Positions 15,330 to 23,747 of a DNA stretch of 37,991 nucleotides are shown here, piece by piece; position 1 is the first letter of the stretch; each line of letters opens with the position of its first letter. The notes under the pieces are model-generated. The model ran no database searches. It had not been told where the DNA came from and saw only the letters and a list, made by a program, of their open reading frames with translations. This stretch comes from Deltaproteobacteria bacterium (GTDB lineage: Bacteria; Desulfobacterota; Desulfobaccia; Desulfobaccales; 0-14-0-80-60-11), in assembly GCA_016208235.1 (NCBI GenBank), contig JACQYN010000054.1, positions 1 to 37,991 on the forward strand, read 5' to 3'. The position numbers and the translations under genes are program-made.

Positions 15330-17993
15330 CTATAATTTCAATTCTATGCGGACCACACCCTCAGCCATCCGCTTTAAGTGGAAGCCCGCTTTCTTGGCCA
15401 TCTCCAACATGGGTTTGTTTTGGGCCAGGACATCGCCATAGAGGAGTTGCAGACCTTGATCCCGGGCGACGGCGATCAACTGTTCCAACAATTTCGGGCC
15501 CAGGCCCTTTCCTTGCCAGGGATCGCCGACGATCACCGCGAATTCCCCTTTTTGTCTGTCCGCATCCATGACCAGGCGAGTGACCCCCAGCATTACTTCA
15601 GGGCTTGGAGGTTGCGCGATGGCCATTAACCCCATTTCCCGATCATAATCGTTCTGGGTAAAGCGGATGAGCATCTCGTGGGTCCAATTCTTGATCAACC
15701 GGAAATAGCGGAAGTAGATGGTCTCATCCGAACATTTATTAAGAAAATCAAAGACCAGGGGTTCATCTTCGGGCTTCATGGGACGCAGGAGGATGGGCGT
15801 GCCGTCCCGGAGCAGCCAGTGGCTTTCGTACTGGTTGGGATAGGGGCTGATGATCAGGTGCCGGGGGGCCGCCACCGTGCTGGGTTCAACGGTGATCCGG
15901 GCGTCCACGGCCACCACCCGGTTGCCGATGAGCAACAGGGGGTTGATGTCCAGCTCCACAATTTCCGGGAAGTCCGTTACCAGTTGGGAAATCCGCACCA
16001 GGAGTTCCACCAGGAGGTCCAGGTTGGAGGCGGGGAGATGGCGATACCCCTGGAGCACCCGAAAGATCCGGGTTCTTTTCATCAGACTTTGGGCCAGATG
16101 CACGTTTAACGGCGGCAAATCAATGGCGTAATCCTCCATGATTTCCGTGAAAGCCCCTCCCAGGCCAAACAGGATCAGGGGGCCAAAATCCGGGTCCCGC
16201 TTGCTGCCGATGAACAATTGGCAATCAGGTTCCCGCTCCTGGGACTCCACCGTCACCCCCAGGATATTGGCCTCGGGATGGCCCATGGCCACTTCCCCCA
16301 CTATCTGGTCGAACGCGGCCTCCACCTCCTTCTCAGTGCGGAGATAGAAACGCGCCCCTCCCTCCATGGTTTTGGGGTTAAAATCCGGGGAATGGATCTT
16401 CAGCACCACCGGGAAGCCGATATCCCGGGCGGCCCTGGCGGCTTCGGTGCGGGAAGCCGCGGCTAGGGTGGGATTAATGGGGATGCCATACGCAGACAAA
16501 ATGGCTTTCGATTCCAGGGGGGTCAGTATCCTCGCCCGGCCCTCCAGGCGTTGCTCGATAAAGGCCCGGGCCTGGGGGGTATTGACCTGGAATTCCTTGG
16601 GCAGGCGAGGGGGGGTCTGCTGCAGGAGTTCCAGATTCCGGGAATAGGAATACATCTCCAAGAAGGTCTCCACCGCGGGCTCCGGGGTCTCAAAAGTGGG
16701 GATGCCCGCCTCATTCAAGATCCTGGTGCCCGCGGTCACGTCTTCCCCGCCCATCCAGACCGCAAAAACGGGCCGGGCCTGGCCTTGGACCGCGGCGACG
16801 ACGGCCTGGGCCACCCCGGTGGAGTCGGTCAAGGCCTGGGGGGAGAGGATGATCACCAATCCCGAGAGTTCCGGGGCCTCCATGCCGATCTGCACCGCGC
16901 GGGCATATCTCTCCGGGGTGGCATCCCCCAGGAGATTGATGGGATTGCCCGGGATCCGGTAAGGCGGCAAAATTTCCCGCACTTTCTCGAGGGTCTCCGG
17001 GGCCAGCACCCCGGGTTTCACCTGCCAGCGGGTGAGGGTGTCAACCGCCATCACCCCCGGCCCCCCGGCATTGGTGATGATGCCCAGGTTATTGCCCAAA
17101 GGCCGTTGGACCTTCTCCAAGGCCTCCGCACAGTCAAAAAGCTGCCCGAAGGTATCCACCCTGATGATCCCGGCCCGGCGAAAAGCCGCGGTGTAGGCCG
17201 TATCCTTGCCTTGCCAGATGCCCCCGGAGGGGGTGACCCCTCTGGCCCCGGCCCAGGTCCGGCCCGCCTTGATGACGATGATGGGTTTCACCCGGGACAC
17301 GGAGCGGGCCGCGCTCATGAACTTCCGGTGCCGGGTGAGTTTCTCCATATAAATGATGATGCTGCGGGTCTTATCATCGTTGCCGAGATAATCGATGAGA
17401 TCGGCGAAATCCAGGTCTGCTTTGGAGCCGAGACTGAGGAAGTGACTGAAACCGATATTCTTGAGCGCGGCCCAGCCGATGATGGAACTGCACAAGGCGC
17501 CGCTCTGGGAGATGAACGCCAGGCTGCCGGGCCGGGGAAAATGGGGGGCGAAGGTGGCATGGAGGCGGCTGAGAGGACAGATTACCCCCCAGCAATTGGG
17601 TCCCAGATAGCGAATTCCCCATTTCAACGCCTCTTGATGGATGGCTGCTTCGATTTTCTCTCCCTCGGCTCCGGTTTCCCTGCCCCCCGCGGAAATGATC
17701 ACCGCGGTCCTGACTCCGGCTTCCCCGCACTCCTGCATCACCCGGGGGACATCCTGGATGGGAATGGCAATAACGGCCAAATCAATGGGCGCCTGGACCT
17801 TAAGCACGGAAGAGAAGGCCTGCAGGCCCAGTATCTGCGAATACCTGGGATTTATTGGATAAATAGTTCCAGGAAAACCCGCTTTCTGGAGATTCTGCAC
17901 CAGGGACCGCCCGATGCTGGGGTCTTTCTCGCTGGCCCCGATAACGGCCACCGCCTCGGGATTAAACAGATTATCGAGATCGCGTCTTTCCAT
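15330..17993 (-). CDS. Pat-type protein: inactive ADP-forming acyl-CoA synthetase fused to GNAT acetyltransferase
   Basis: 887 residues, almost the same size as E. coli YfiQ/PatZ. The order is a CoA-binding domain (1-~130, VAVIGASEKDPSIGRSLVQN), succinyl-CoA-ligase-like domain (~150-290), ATP-grasp domain (~480-700) and GNAT domain (~735-887, acetyl-CoA loop GDPWQGKGLG). True ADP-forming acetyl-CoA synthetases carry a phosphorylated His in an S-H-T-G motif. Here the site reads GVTPSGGIWQGKD (about 252-264) with no His, as in Pat proteins whose synthetase part only senses acetyl-CoA. The likely role is lysine acetylation of metabolic enzymes, for example AMP-forming acyl-CoA synthetases, in the cytoplasm. 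The ATG at 17993 has no clear Shine-Dalgarno. The start region is duplicated exactly upstream (see 17932-18183). Confidence 0.9.
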   Translation of the reverse strand: MERRDLDNLFNPEAVAVIGASEKDPSIGRSLVQNLQKAGFPGTIYPINPRYSQILGLQAFSSVLKVQAPIDLAVIAIPIQDVPRVMQECGEAGVRTAVIISAGGRETGAEGEKIEAAIHQEALKWGIRYLGPNCWGVICPLSRLHATFAPHFPRPGSLAFISQSGALCSSIIGWAALKNIGFSHFLSLGSKADLDFADLIDYLGNDDKTRSIIIYMEKLTRHRKFMSAARSVSRVKPIIVIKAGRTWAGARGVTPSGGIWQGKDTAYTAAFRRAGIIRVDTFGQLFDCAEALEKVQRPLGNNLGIITNAGGPGVMAVDTLTRWQVKPGVLAPETLEKVREILPPYRIPGNPINLLGDATPERYARAVQIGMEAPELSGLVIILSPQALTDSTGVAQAVVAAVQGQARPVFAVWMGGEDVTAGTRILNEAGIPTFETPEPAVETFLEMYSYSRNLELLQQTPPRLPKEFQVNTPQARAFIEQRLEGRARILTPLESKAILSAYGIPINPTLAAASRTEAARAARDIGFPVVLKIHSPDFNPKTMEGGARFYLRTEKEVEAAFDQIVGEVAMGHPEANILGVTVESQEREPDCQLFIGSKRDPDFGPLILFGLGGAFTEIMEDYAIDLPPLNVHLAQSLMKRTRIFRVLQGYRHLPASNLDLLVELLVRISQLVTDFPEIVELDINPLLLIGNRVVAVDARITVEPSTVAAPRHLIISPYPNQYESHWLLRDGTPILLRPMKPEDEPLVFDFLNKCSDETIYFRYFRLIKNWTHEMLIRFTQNDYDREMGLMAIAQPPSPEVMLGVTRLVMDADRQKGEFAVIVGDPWQGKGLGPKLLEQLIAVARDQGLQLLYGDVLAQNKPMLEMAKKAGFHLKRMAEGVVRIELKL

Positions 17994-18183
17994 AGGTTTT
18001 TATCCGCATGGTAGTGGTTGGCAGGCAGGGTTGGGGCTAAGCGTAATATAATTTATTCTGGCCCCGATAACGGCCACCGCCTCGGGATTAAACAGATTAT
18101 CGAGATCGCGTCTTTCCATAGGTTTTTATCCGCATGGTAGTGGTTGGCAGGCAGGGTTGGGGCTAAGCGTAATATAATTTATT
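17932..18183. repeat. Perfect 126-bp tandem duplication covering the start of the Pat-like gene
   Basis: Bases 17932-18057 and 18058-18183 are identical at all 126 positions. Each copy holds the first 20 codons of the Pat-like gene plus 64 bp of leader. Perfect identity indicates a very recent event, or an assembly artefact. Confidence 0.95.
18000..18119 (-). other. Upstream ORF made by the duplication (39 codons)
   Basis: The second copy of the Pat start region gives an ATG at 18119 with the same context as the real start. It reads the first 20 residues of the Pat-like protein and then 19 unrelated ones. It ends at TAA 18002-18000, six bases before the authentic ATG at 17993. It is in the same frame and could alter or couple translation of the main gene. 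It is not an independent gene. Confidence 0.6.
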
Positions 18184-18414
18184 TATCATTTCTTTACCAT
18201 TAGTTATCAGACCGATTAACTCTTCCTGAATGTCATACCAACCTTTGCACCGGGTGTTCCAGGAGCCGCAGAGCCGGGCCAGGGTGCAATCCCAGGAAGA
18301 GCACAGGCAGACCCAGGAGGACGAGGCCTCTTTAACCCGGTCAATCTCTTCCCGCTTTAAATTCATATTGTTATTCTTGTCAATTCCCCGAGCGATGATC
18401 CGGAAACTTTCCAT
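18163..18414 (-). CDS. Possible small cysteine-rich protein, unknown
   Basis: 83 codons from an ATG at 18414, or 67 from the ATG at 18366. Residues 33-57 hold five cysteines among many Trp and Ser (VCLCSSWDCTLARLC and TRCKGW); charged helices flank this. I recognise no family. No good Shine-Dalgarno precedes either start. The 3' end lies inside the duplicated block. The stretch 18184-18507 otherwise shows nothing. It may be real but could be a chance frame. Confidence 0.3.
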   Translation of the reverse strand: MESFRIIARGIDKNNNMNLKREEIDRVKEASSSWVCLCSSWDCTLARLCGSWNTRCKGWYDIQEELIGLITNGKEMINKLYYA

Positions 18415-18507
18415 GGCAGCTTGAGAATTTGTTCTTTACAGATTATTATTAATGAAAAACATTGGTTGAGGGCTTAGAAACCGTCAACCAGCTCCGACCG
18501 CCGGTTT

Positions 18508-19497
18508 ATGCCTGACATTAGGGCCACCAACAAACCGTTGCCGATAAACATCGCTGGCTTCCTGGCAGCCTGTCTTTTTCTCTTCCTGGCCATGGGTGCT
18601 GCCGGCTGCAGCGGAGAGCCGGACCAGGTCTCGGTGGATTTTTCCAAGACCCTGCCCTTGGCCCGCCCCCCCCACCACGCCAACGAGGCGGGTACCCTCC
18701 GGGGGGCGGTGGCGGCCATGATCTCCCCCCGGGAAACCTTTATCCACTATCGGCAACTCCTGGCCTATGTGGCCCGCAAGTCGGGAAAAGACCTGGAATT
18801 CGTACAACGTAAGACCTATGAAGAAATCAATGAGCTTTTGGGGAAAGGGGAGATCGACCTGGCGTTCATCTGCTCGGGCCCCTATGCCTTAACTAAAGAC
18901 CGTTACGGCTTCGTTCCCTTGGCCGTCCCGGAGGTCCAGGGGAGCACCTCCTACCGGGCGTATTTGATTGTCAACCGGAACAGCCCCTTTCAAAAGCTTC
19001 AGGACCTTAAGGGTCAGACCTTTGCTTTTACCGATCCCGACTCCAACACCGGGAAACTCGTCCCCACCTTCTGGCTGGCGGAACTTAACCAGCGGCCTGA
19101 AACCTTTTTCCAGCAAATCATTTACACCTATAGCCATGATAACTCTATCCTGGCGGTGGCCCGGGGCCTGGTGGCGGCCGCGGCAGTGGACGGGCTGGTG
19201 TGGGAATATTATCAGGCCACCAACCCCGTTTTCACTTCTAAAACCCGAATCATCAAGAAGTCTGAGTCATACGGCATCCCGCCCCTGGTGGCATCCCGGC
19301 GCTTGCCCGCGGCAGAGCGGGAACGGCTTGAGCAAACCCTCTTAACCATGCACCAGGACCCGGAAGGCAAGAAAATCCTGACCGGGCTTCTGATTGACCG
19401 CTTCCTGCCCCTTAAAGAAGAGTGGTATGAGCCCATCCGCTCCATGAACCGCCGTCTGGCCCACCTCAAGGAACAGCCGCATGCTGCTAAGCCTTAA
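18508..19497 (+). CDS. PhnD-like periplasmic substrate-binding lipoprotein
   Basis: 329 residues. A hydrophobic export signal (about 14-33) ends at GAAGC, so Cys34 is the probable lipidated residue. The mature part matches the phosphate/phosphonate-binding PhnD-like family: [24 protein letters not shown], then [19 protein letters not shown], the usual ligand-loop motif. No permease or ATPase gene is adjacent. The gene overlaps the next, a membrane-bound sigma-54 activator, by 17 bp. That pairing suggests a sensory role: the binding protein presents a ligand to the periplasmic domain of the regulator, as TorT does for TorS. Given the downstream genes, the ligand may be a sulfur oxyanion. The Shine-Dalgarno is poor, and the start was chosen as the first ATG that leaves a good signal peptide. 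Confidence 0.87.
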   Translation: MPDIRATNKPLPINIAGFLAACLFLFLAMGAAGCSGEPDQVSVDFSKTLPLARPPHHANEAGTLRGAVAAMISPRETFIHYRQLLAYVARKSGKDLEFVQRKTYEEINELLGKGEIDLAFICSGPYALTKDRYGFVPLAVPEVQGSTSYRAYLIVNRNSPFQKLQDLKGQTFAFTDPDSNTGKLVPTFWLAELNQRPETFFQQIIYTYSHDNSILAVARGLVAAAAVDGLVWEYYQATNPVFTSKTRIIKKSESYGIPPLVASRRLPAAERERLEQTLLTMHQDPEGKKILTGLLIDRFLPLKEEWYEPIRSMNRRLAHLKEQPHAAKP

Positions 19498-21673
19498 GAG
19501 CAAGCTCCTGGCCACCATTTCGGCCATCGTGATTGTGACCGGCCTGGCCATCGCCGGCATCGTCACCCAGAGATACAGCGGCGTCCTGCGCCAGGAGATG
19601 ATGGGCCAGTCGAAGGACCTGGCCCACAGCATCGCCCTGGATGCCGCGGATCGGATTCTCATCAACGACCTGGTGGGTCTCCAGAAGATGCTGGACCAAC
19701 AGCGCCGCATTCATCCTGCCCTGGCCTATCTGTTCGTATTCAAAGACGGTCGGGTTTTGGCCCACACTTTCGACCAGGGCGTGCCTGCCGACTTGCTGGA
19801 AGTCAACCAGCCGGTCTCCCCGGTTCAGCCCGGCTTTCGACGGATCGTCGCTCAAAAGGGGGACCGCTACCTGGATACCGCCTGGCCCATCTTCGAAGGC
19901 AAGGGGGGAATTTTACGGCTAGGATTTTCCGAAAACCGCTACCGGAGTCAATTGGTCAAGCTTTGGGGGGAGATCGGTTTAATAACTCTGGGGCTGCTGG
20001 TATTGGCGTTATTGGGCGGTCTTTTATTGGTGCGGCGCATTACCAGGCCCCTGGCGGCGCTGGTGGCGGCCACGCAGGAGATTGACCGGGGAGAGCCGAA
20101 CGTTCGCGTGGAAGTTAAAGGCCAGGATGAAATTGCCGCCTTGTCGGCTTCCTTTAATCAGATGGTATCCCGCCAGGAAGAGTATACCCGTCGTCTGGAA
20201 GAGCAGACCCTGGAACTGGAACGGGCTTACGGACAGGCCCGGACCGCCTGCCAGATCGTCCAGGAAGTGGGGGCTCTTTACACCTTAAAGGAGATGGGCG
20301 CCTTCTTGTTGCAAAAGCTGCGGGAGGCCCTCCTTTGCCCCCACATTGCCTTGATGGTCCTGAATGGCGCCCAGGATACGGTCTTTGTGTTGTCCGAGAG
20401 GGAAGGCGTCACCATGTTCAGAGATCCCCCGGTGGTCCAGGCGGCCCGGGACGCCCTGAAGGGCCTGACTAGCGGCAGTCTTCCCCCGGAACTGGCTCAA
20501 AAACTGCCGGTTATCACCCCCGATTTTGTCACTTCGGAGCATCAGGCTCTCGTTACCTTCACCGACAATCACATCCGGGGCGCGGCGATTATCGCCTGCC
20601 CGGACTGTTTCCACGGCAACTCCGAGCAGATTCAGTGGGTGGGGCTGGTCCTGAAACAGAACGCCGGGGCCTTGGGAAGGGCCATTTTACATGAAGAAGA
20701 GATGGGCAGCCTTAAAGGCCGGGTGGAGGCCCAGGCCGGTTTCGGTGAGATCATCGGCAAAGACCCCAAGATGCAGGTGGTATATAAACTTATCGAAGAC
20801 GTGGCCTCCTCCGACGCCACCGTCCTGATTCAAGGCGAAAGCGGCACCGGCAAGGAACTGGTGGCCCGGGCCATCCACAACCTGAGCCCTCGCCAGGCCA
20901 GGCCCTTCGTGGTGATCAACTGTTCGGCCTACCCTGCCACTTTGCTGGAAAGCGAACTCTTCGGACACGAAAAGGGGGCTTTTACCGGCGCCACGCGGCA
21001 AAAGCCGGGACGCTTTGAACAGGCCGACGGCGGTACGGTCTTTCTGGATGAGATCGGTGATATCCCCCCGACTGCCCAGATCAAACTGCTGCGGGTGTTG
21101 CAGACCCGCAAGTTTGAGCGGGTGGGGGGAGAAAAGACCATCAGCGTGGACGTGCGCATCCTGGCGGCCACCAACAAAGACCTGATGCTGGAGGTCAAAC
21201 GGGGCGGTTTCCGGGAAGACCTGTTCTTCCGGCTCAACGTTATCCCCATAACTTTGCCGCCCCTCAGGGAACGCGTGAACGATATTCCTCTCCTGGCCCA
21301 TCACTTCTTGCGGCTCTTTGCGGCCGAGCGAGGCAAAGAGGTCCGGGAGATCGGTTCCCCGGCCATGCGGGTCCTGCTGGATTACCCCTGGCCCGGGAAC
21401 GTCCGCGAACTGGAGAACTCCATCGAACATGCAGTGGTTCTGGCCAAAGGGTGGCAGTTGGAGACCTGGGACCTCCCCGGCTCCTTACCTCAAGCCCTTT
21501 CGGGTTCCTCCAACACCATGGCGGAACGGGAGCTGAAGCTCTTGCTGGAAATCTTGGAAGAAAGCGGCTGGAACAAAAAGCTGGCTGCCCGGCGCCTGGG
21601 GATAAGCCGCAGCACCGTATACGCCATTCTCAAGAAACACAATATCTCCCGGTCCGGCCCCACGCGACATTAA
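19481..21673 (+). CDS. Membrane-anchored sigma-54-dependent transcription activator (sensor-HAMP-GAF-AAA+-HTH)
   Basis: 730 residues. Membrane helix 9-28, periplasmic sensor ~29-163, second helix ~164-184, HAMP 186-238, GAF-like ~255-400, sigma-54 activator AAA+ domain ~423-645 and Fis-type helix-turn-helix ~683-720. The AAA+ part is complete: Walker A GESGTGKE (452-459), the sigma-54 contact loop GAFTGA (499-504), Walker B TVFLDEIG and a C-terminal [11 protein letters not shown]. It has no histidine kinase or receiver domain, so the periplasmic signal passes directly through the membrane to the activator, a one-component design. AAGGAA precedes the ATG. It overlaps the PhnD-like gene by 17 bp and precedes the SQR/molybdoenzyme genes, which are its likely targets. 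I did not find a convincing -24/-12 site. Confidence 0.93.
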   Translation: MLLSLKSKLLATISAIVIVTGLAIAGIVTQRYSGVLRQEMMGQSKDLAHSIALDAADRILINDLVGLQKMLDQQRRIHPALAYLFVFKDGRVLAHTFDQGVPADLLEVNQPVSPVQPGFRRIVAQKGDRYLDTAWPIFEGKGGILRLGFSENRYRSQLVKLWGEIGLITLGLLVLALLGGLLLVRRITRPLAALVAATQEIDRGEPNVRVEVKGQDEIAALSASFNQMVSRQEEYTRRLEEQTLELERAYGQARTACQIVQEVGALYTLKEMGAFLLQKLREALLCPHIALMVLNGAQDTVFVLSEREGVTMFRDPPVVQAARDALKGLTSGSLPPELAQKLPVITPDFVTSEHQALVTFTDNHIRGAAIIACPDCFHGNSEQIQWVGLVLKQNAGALGRAILHEEEMGSLKGRVEAQAGFGEIIGKDPKMQVVYKLIEDVASSDATVLIQGESGTGKELVARAIHNLSPRQARPFVVINCSAYPATLLESELFGHEKGAFTGATRQKPGRFEQADGGTVFLDEIGDIPPTAQIKLLRVLQTRKFERVGGEKTISVDVRILAATNKDLMLEVKRGGFREDLFFRLNVIPITLPPLRERVNDIPLLAHHFLRLFAAERGKEVREIGSPAMRVLLDYPWPGNVRELENSIEHAVVLAKGWQLETWDLPGSLPQALSGSSNTMAERELKLLLEILEESGWNKKLAARRLGISRSTVYAILKKHNISRSGPTRH

Positions 21674-21920
21674 TCCCCTGGAAGAACAATTAATGCAGCC
21701 GTGGGGAGAATTCTGTCCGATTCGCCTGGACATGTGTATGATTTTCCTACACGGTTAACTTTCTGATTTCAAATATAAAATAATATTTTGTCTTATGAGT
21801 GTCTTAGGCCTGGCCTGAAGGGAGTTACGCCTGCTTGACTATATTTGCCTAAAAATTAAAATAGTTACCCTAATTCCACTTTAAGTTATTCCCTCCCGAC
21901 AATTCCCTCAACCAACAGGG

Positions 21921-22433
21921 ATGTCTGATTACCCTAAAATTCAAGATACTTGCATCTACGGCACAAAACTTGCCTTAGCTGTTCAGCAAAATAACTGCAA
22001 AACGATGCCAACAATTCCGAGGCTTATGGCGAAGGAACCAGAGGGAAAAAAACCCAAGGTGGTGGTGATTGACGCCGATAAGAAACAGGGCCGGGAGTTC
22101 TGCGCCCTGCTCCAGGGGTTGAACTATCGCGTCACCCTGATCAATTCCCTGGAGGGATTAGCCGGACAACTGCAGAAAAGCTCGGAGATGGCAGTAATTC
22201 TAGACCTTGATACCGTCCCCCTAGAAAAACAGTCTTTTCGCGCCTTTAGAAAAACGTATCCCGACCTCCATATCCTGGGAGTCTCAGCCCTCAAGTACCA
22301 CCCCGGTCTGGAAGAGGTCATTGCCACCCTCTGTGCCTGTTTAACCAAACCCCTGGATATGGAAGAATTACACTTTTGGCTGGCGAGTATTGCAGAAAAC
22401 TTATCCAATCCTATCTTGAAAACAGAAATATAA
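21921..22433 (+). CDS. Receiver-domain protein of the response-regulator fold
   Basis: 170 residues if started at 21921; starts at 22005 or 22026 are equally possible and would remove a non-conserved leader. From about residue 44 it shows a receiver fold: KVVVIDADKKQG (acidic pocket Asp51/Asp53), AVILDLDTVP (Asp95, the phosphorylatable position), LGVSALKYHP (switch Ser122) and ACLTKPLDMEEL (Lys143). There is no output domain. It sits between the sigma-54 activator and the SQR-like gene, 39 bp before the latter, so it probably belongs to that operon. Its partner kinase is not in view. The 247-bp gap upstream (21674-21920) is AT-rich and probably holds the operon promoter, which I cannot pinpoint. 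Confidence 0.75.
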   Translation: MSDYPKIQDTCIYGTKLALAVQQNNCKTMPTIPRLMAKEPEGKKPKVVVIDADKKQGREFCALLQGLNYRVTLINSLEGLAGQLQKSSEMAVILDLDTVPLEKQSFRAFRKTYPDLHILGVSALKYHPGLEEVIATLCACLTKPLDMEELHFWLASIAENLSNPILKTEI

Positions 22434-22472
22434 ACCAATTAACCCTCTGAGGGCTGAGGAGGAAAGCCAGTC

Positions 22473-23747
22473 ATGAAAAAACTTGTCGTTTTAGGGCATG
22501 GGACGGGCGGCACCATCATCGCCACCAAGATGCGCCAGAAACTGCCCGAGTCCCAATGGGAGATCACCGTCATCGACCGTGACTGGCAGCATCACTACCA
22601 GCCGGGGTGGCTTTTTATTCCCTTCGGCATCTACACGAAGGAAGACTGCATCAAACCCAGGACCAAGTTCGTCCCTCCCGGGGTCAACTTGGTGCTGGAC
22701 GATATCGTCGGCATCGACCCTGAGAAAAAGCAGGTCAACACCAAACGGGAGACGTTTCCCTACGACTTTCTGGTGATCGCCACCGGTTGCCGCATCGTTC
22801 CCGAAGAAGTGGAAGGCCTGATCGACGGCTGGGGTAAAGACATCCACAATTTCTACACCCTGGAAGGCGCGCTGGCCCTTCATGAGAAGATGAAATACTT
22901 CGATAAGGGCCGGGTGGTGGTGAACATCGCCGAACTGCCCTTCAAGTGCCCGGTGGCCCCCCTGGAGTTCTCGTTCATGTCGGACTGGTTTTTCGGCATC
23001 AACGGCGTCCGGGACAAGATTGAAATTGAGCTGGTGACGCCGCTTTCCGCGGCTTTCACCAAACCGGTGGCCGCGGAAATCCTGGGCAATATTTGCAAAG
23101 AAAAGAACATCAAGGTGACGCCCAACTTCCAGTTAGCCCAGGTGGATTCGGAGAAAAAGGTCATCAAGTCTTACGGCGGCGAAGAAGTTCCTTATGACCT
23201 CCTGGTCTCCATCCCCCCCAATTTCGGGGCCCAATGCATCATCGACAGCGGCATGGGCGACCCCATGGGCTATATGGACACCGATAATTTTACCCTGAAG
23301 GCCAAAAAATACGAGGCCATCTATGTCATCGGCGACGCGGCCAACGTCCCCACCTCCAAGGCCGGGGCCGTGGCCCATTACGAGGCCGACGTGGTGGCGG
23401 ACAACCTGATGCGGGAGATCGACGGGCAGCCACCCCGGCCGGACTACGACGGCCACGCCACCTGAATGGTGGTGACCGGTTACGAGAAGGGGTCCCTTCT
23501 CGACTTTAATTACAAAATCGAACCGCTGCCGGGCAAATTCCCCTTCCCGGGTATCGGCCCTCTCGACCTCCTGGGGGTCAGTTTCTCTAATTACGTGGGC
23601 AAGATGATGTTCCGCTGGGTCTATTACAACTTGATGCTCAAGGGGAGCCACCTGCCCCTGGAGTCCCAGTTCGTCCTGGCCGGCAAGGTGCGGGGCATCC
23701 TCTCGCCGGATATTGAAATGCCGCTCCGGCAAAGGAGGCGGCCATGA
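22473..23747 (+). CDS. Sulfide:quinone oxidoreductase-like flavoprotein, predicted selenoprotein (Sec331 encoded by TGA)
   Basis: Read through the TGA at 23463-23465 this is one protein of 424 residues. Read conventionally it splits into 330 and 93 residues in the same frame. The N-terminal FAD site is VVLGHGTGGTIIA; ATGCRIVP (Cys106) and PFKCPVAPLEF (Cys159) follow, and the C-terminal FAD motif is YVIGDAANVP. After DYDGHAT comes the TGA, then MVVTGYEKGSLLDFNY and LPGKFPFPGIGP. Relatives read G-H-A-N-C-F at this spot, so the TGA replaces the conserved C-terminal Cys. In SQR that Cys and the one equal to Cys159 form the sulfur-transfer pair next to FAD. A SECIS-like hairpin follows (23483-23502). 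Role: oxidation or reduction of sulfide/polysulfide with quinone at the membrane face. GAGGAGG precedes the ATG. The end overlaps DUF1641 by 4 bp. If not Sec, it is a nonsense-broken gene. Confidence 0.88.
23463..23465 (+). other. Predicted selenocysteine codon (TGA)
   Basis: An in-frame TGA lies between GHAT and MVVTGYEK of the SQR-like protein. Both sides are conserved family sequence in the same frame, with no insertion or deletion. The replaced residue is a conserved redox cysteine. Confidence 0.85.
23483..23502 (+). promoter_or_regulatory. Predicted bacterial SECIS element
   Basis: Arms CGAGAAGG (23483-23490) and CCTTCTCG (23495-23502) pair perfectly over 8 bp and close a GGTC tetraloop (23491-23494). 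The loop begins 26 nt after the TGA, inside the usual bacterial spacing window. E. coli fdhF has the same GGUC apical loop, whose G and U contact SelB. Confidence 0.85.

Noticed and set aside
15330-17993. Functional ADP-forming acetate-CoA ligase
   Set aside because: The catalytic His motif is absent and a GNAT domain is fused, so a Pat-type acetyltransferase is the better call.
21720-21830. Sigma-54 promoter upstream of the receiver gene
   Set aside because: Candidates such as TGGACA followed by ATGA near 21727, and TGGCCTGA near 21811, lack the required GC at -12. None is convincing.
23466-23747. A separate 93-residue gene beginning ATG right after the TGA
   Set aside because: It is in the same frame as the SQR-like gene, continues its conserved C-terminal sequence, and has no ribosome-binding site of its own. 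It is the second half of the selenoprotein.
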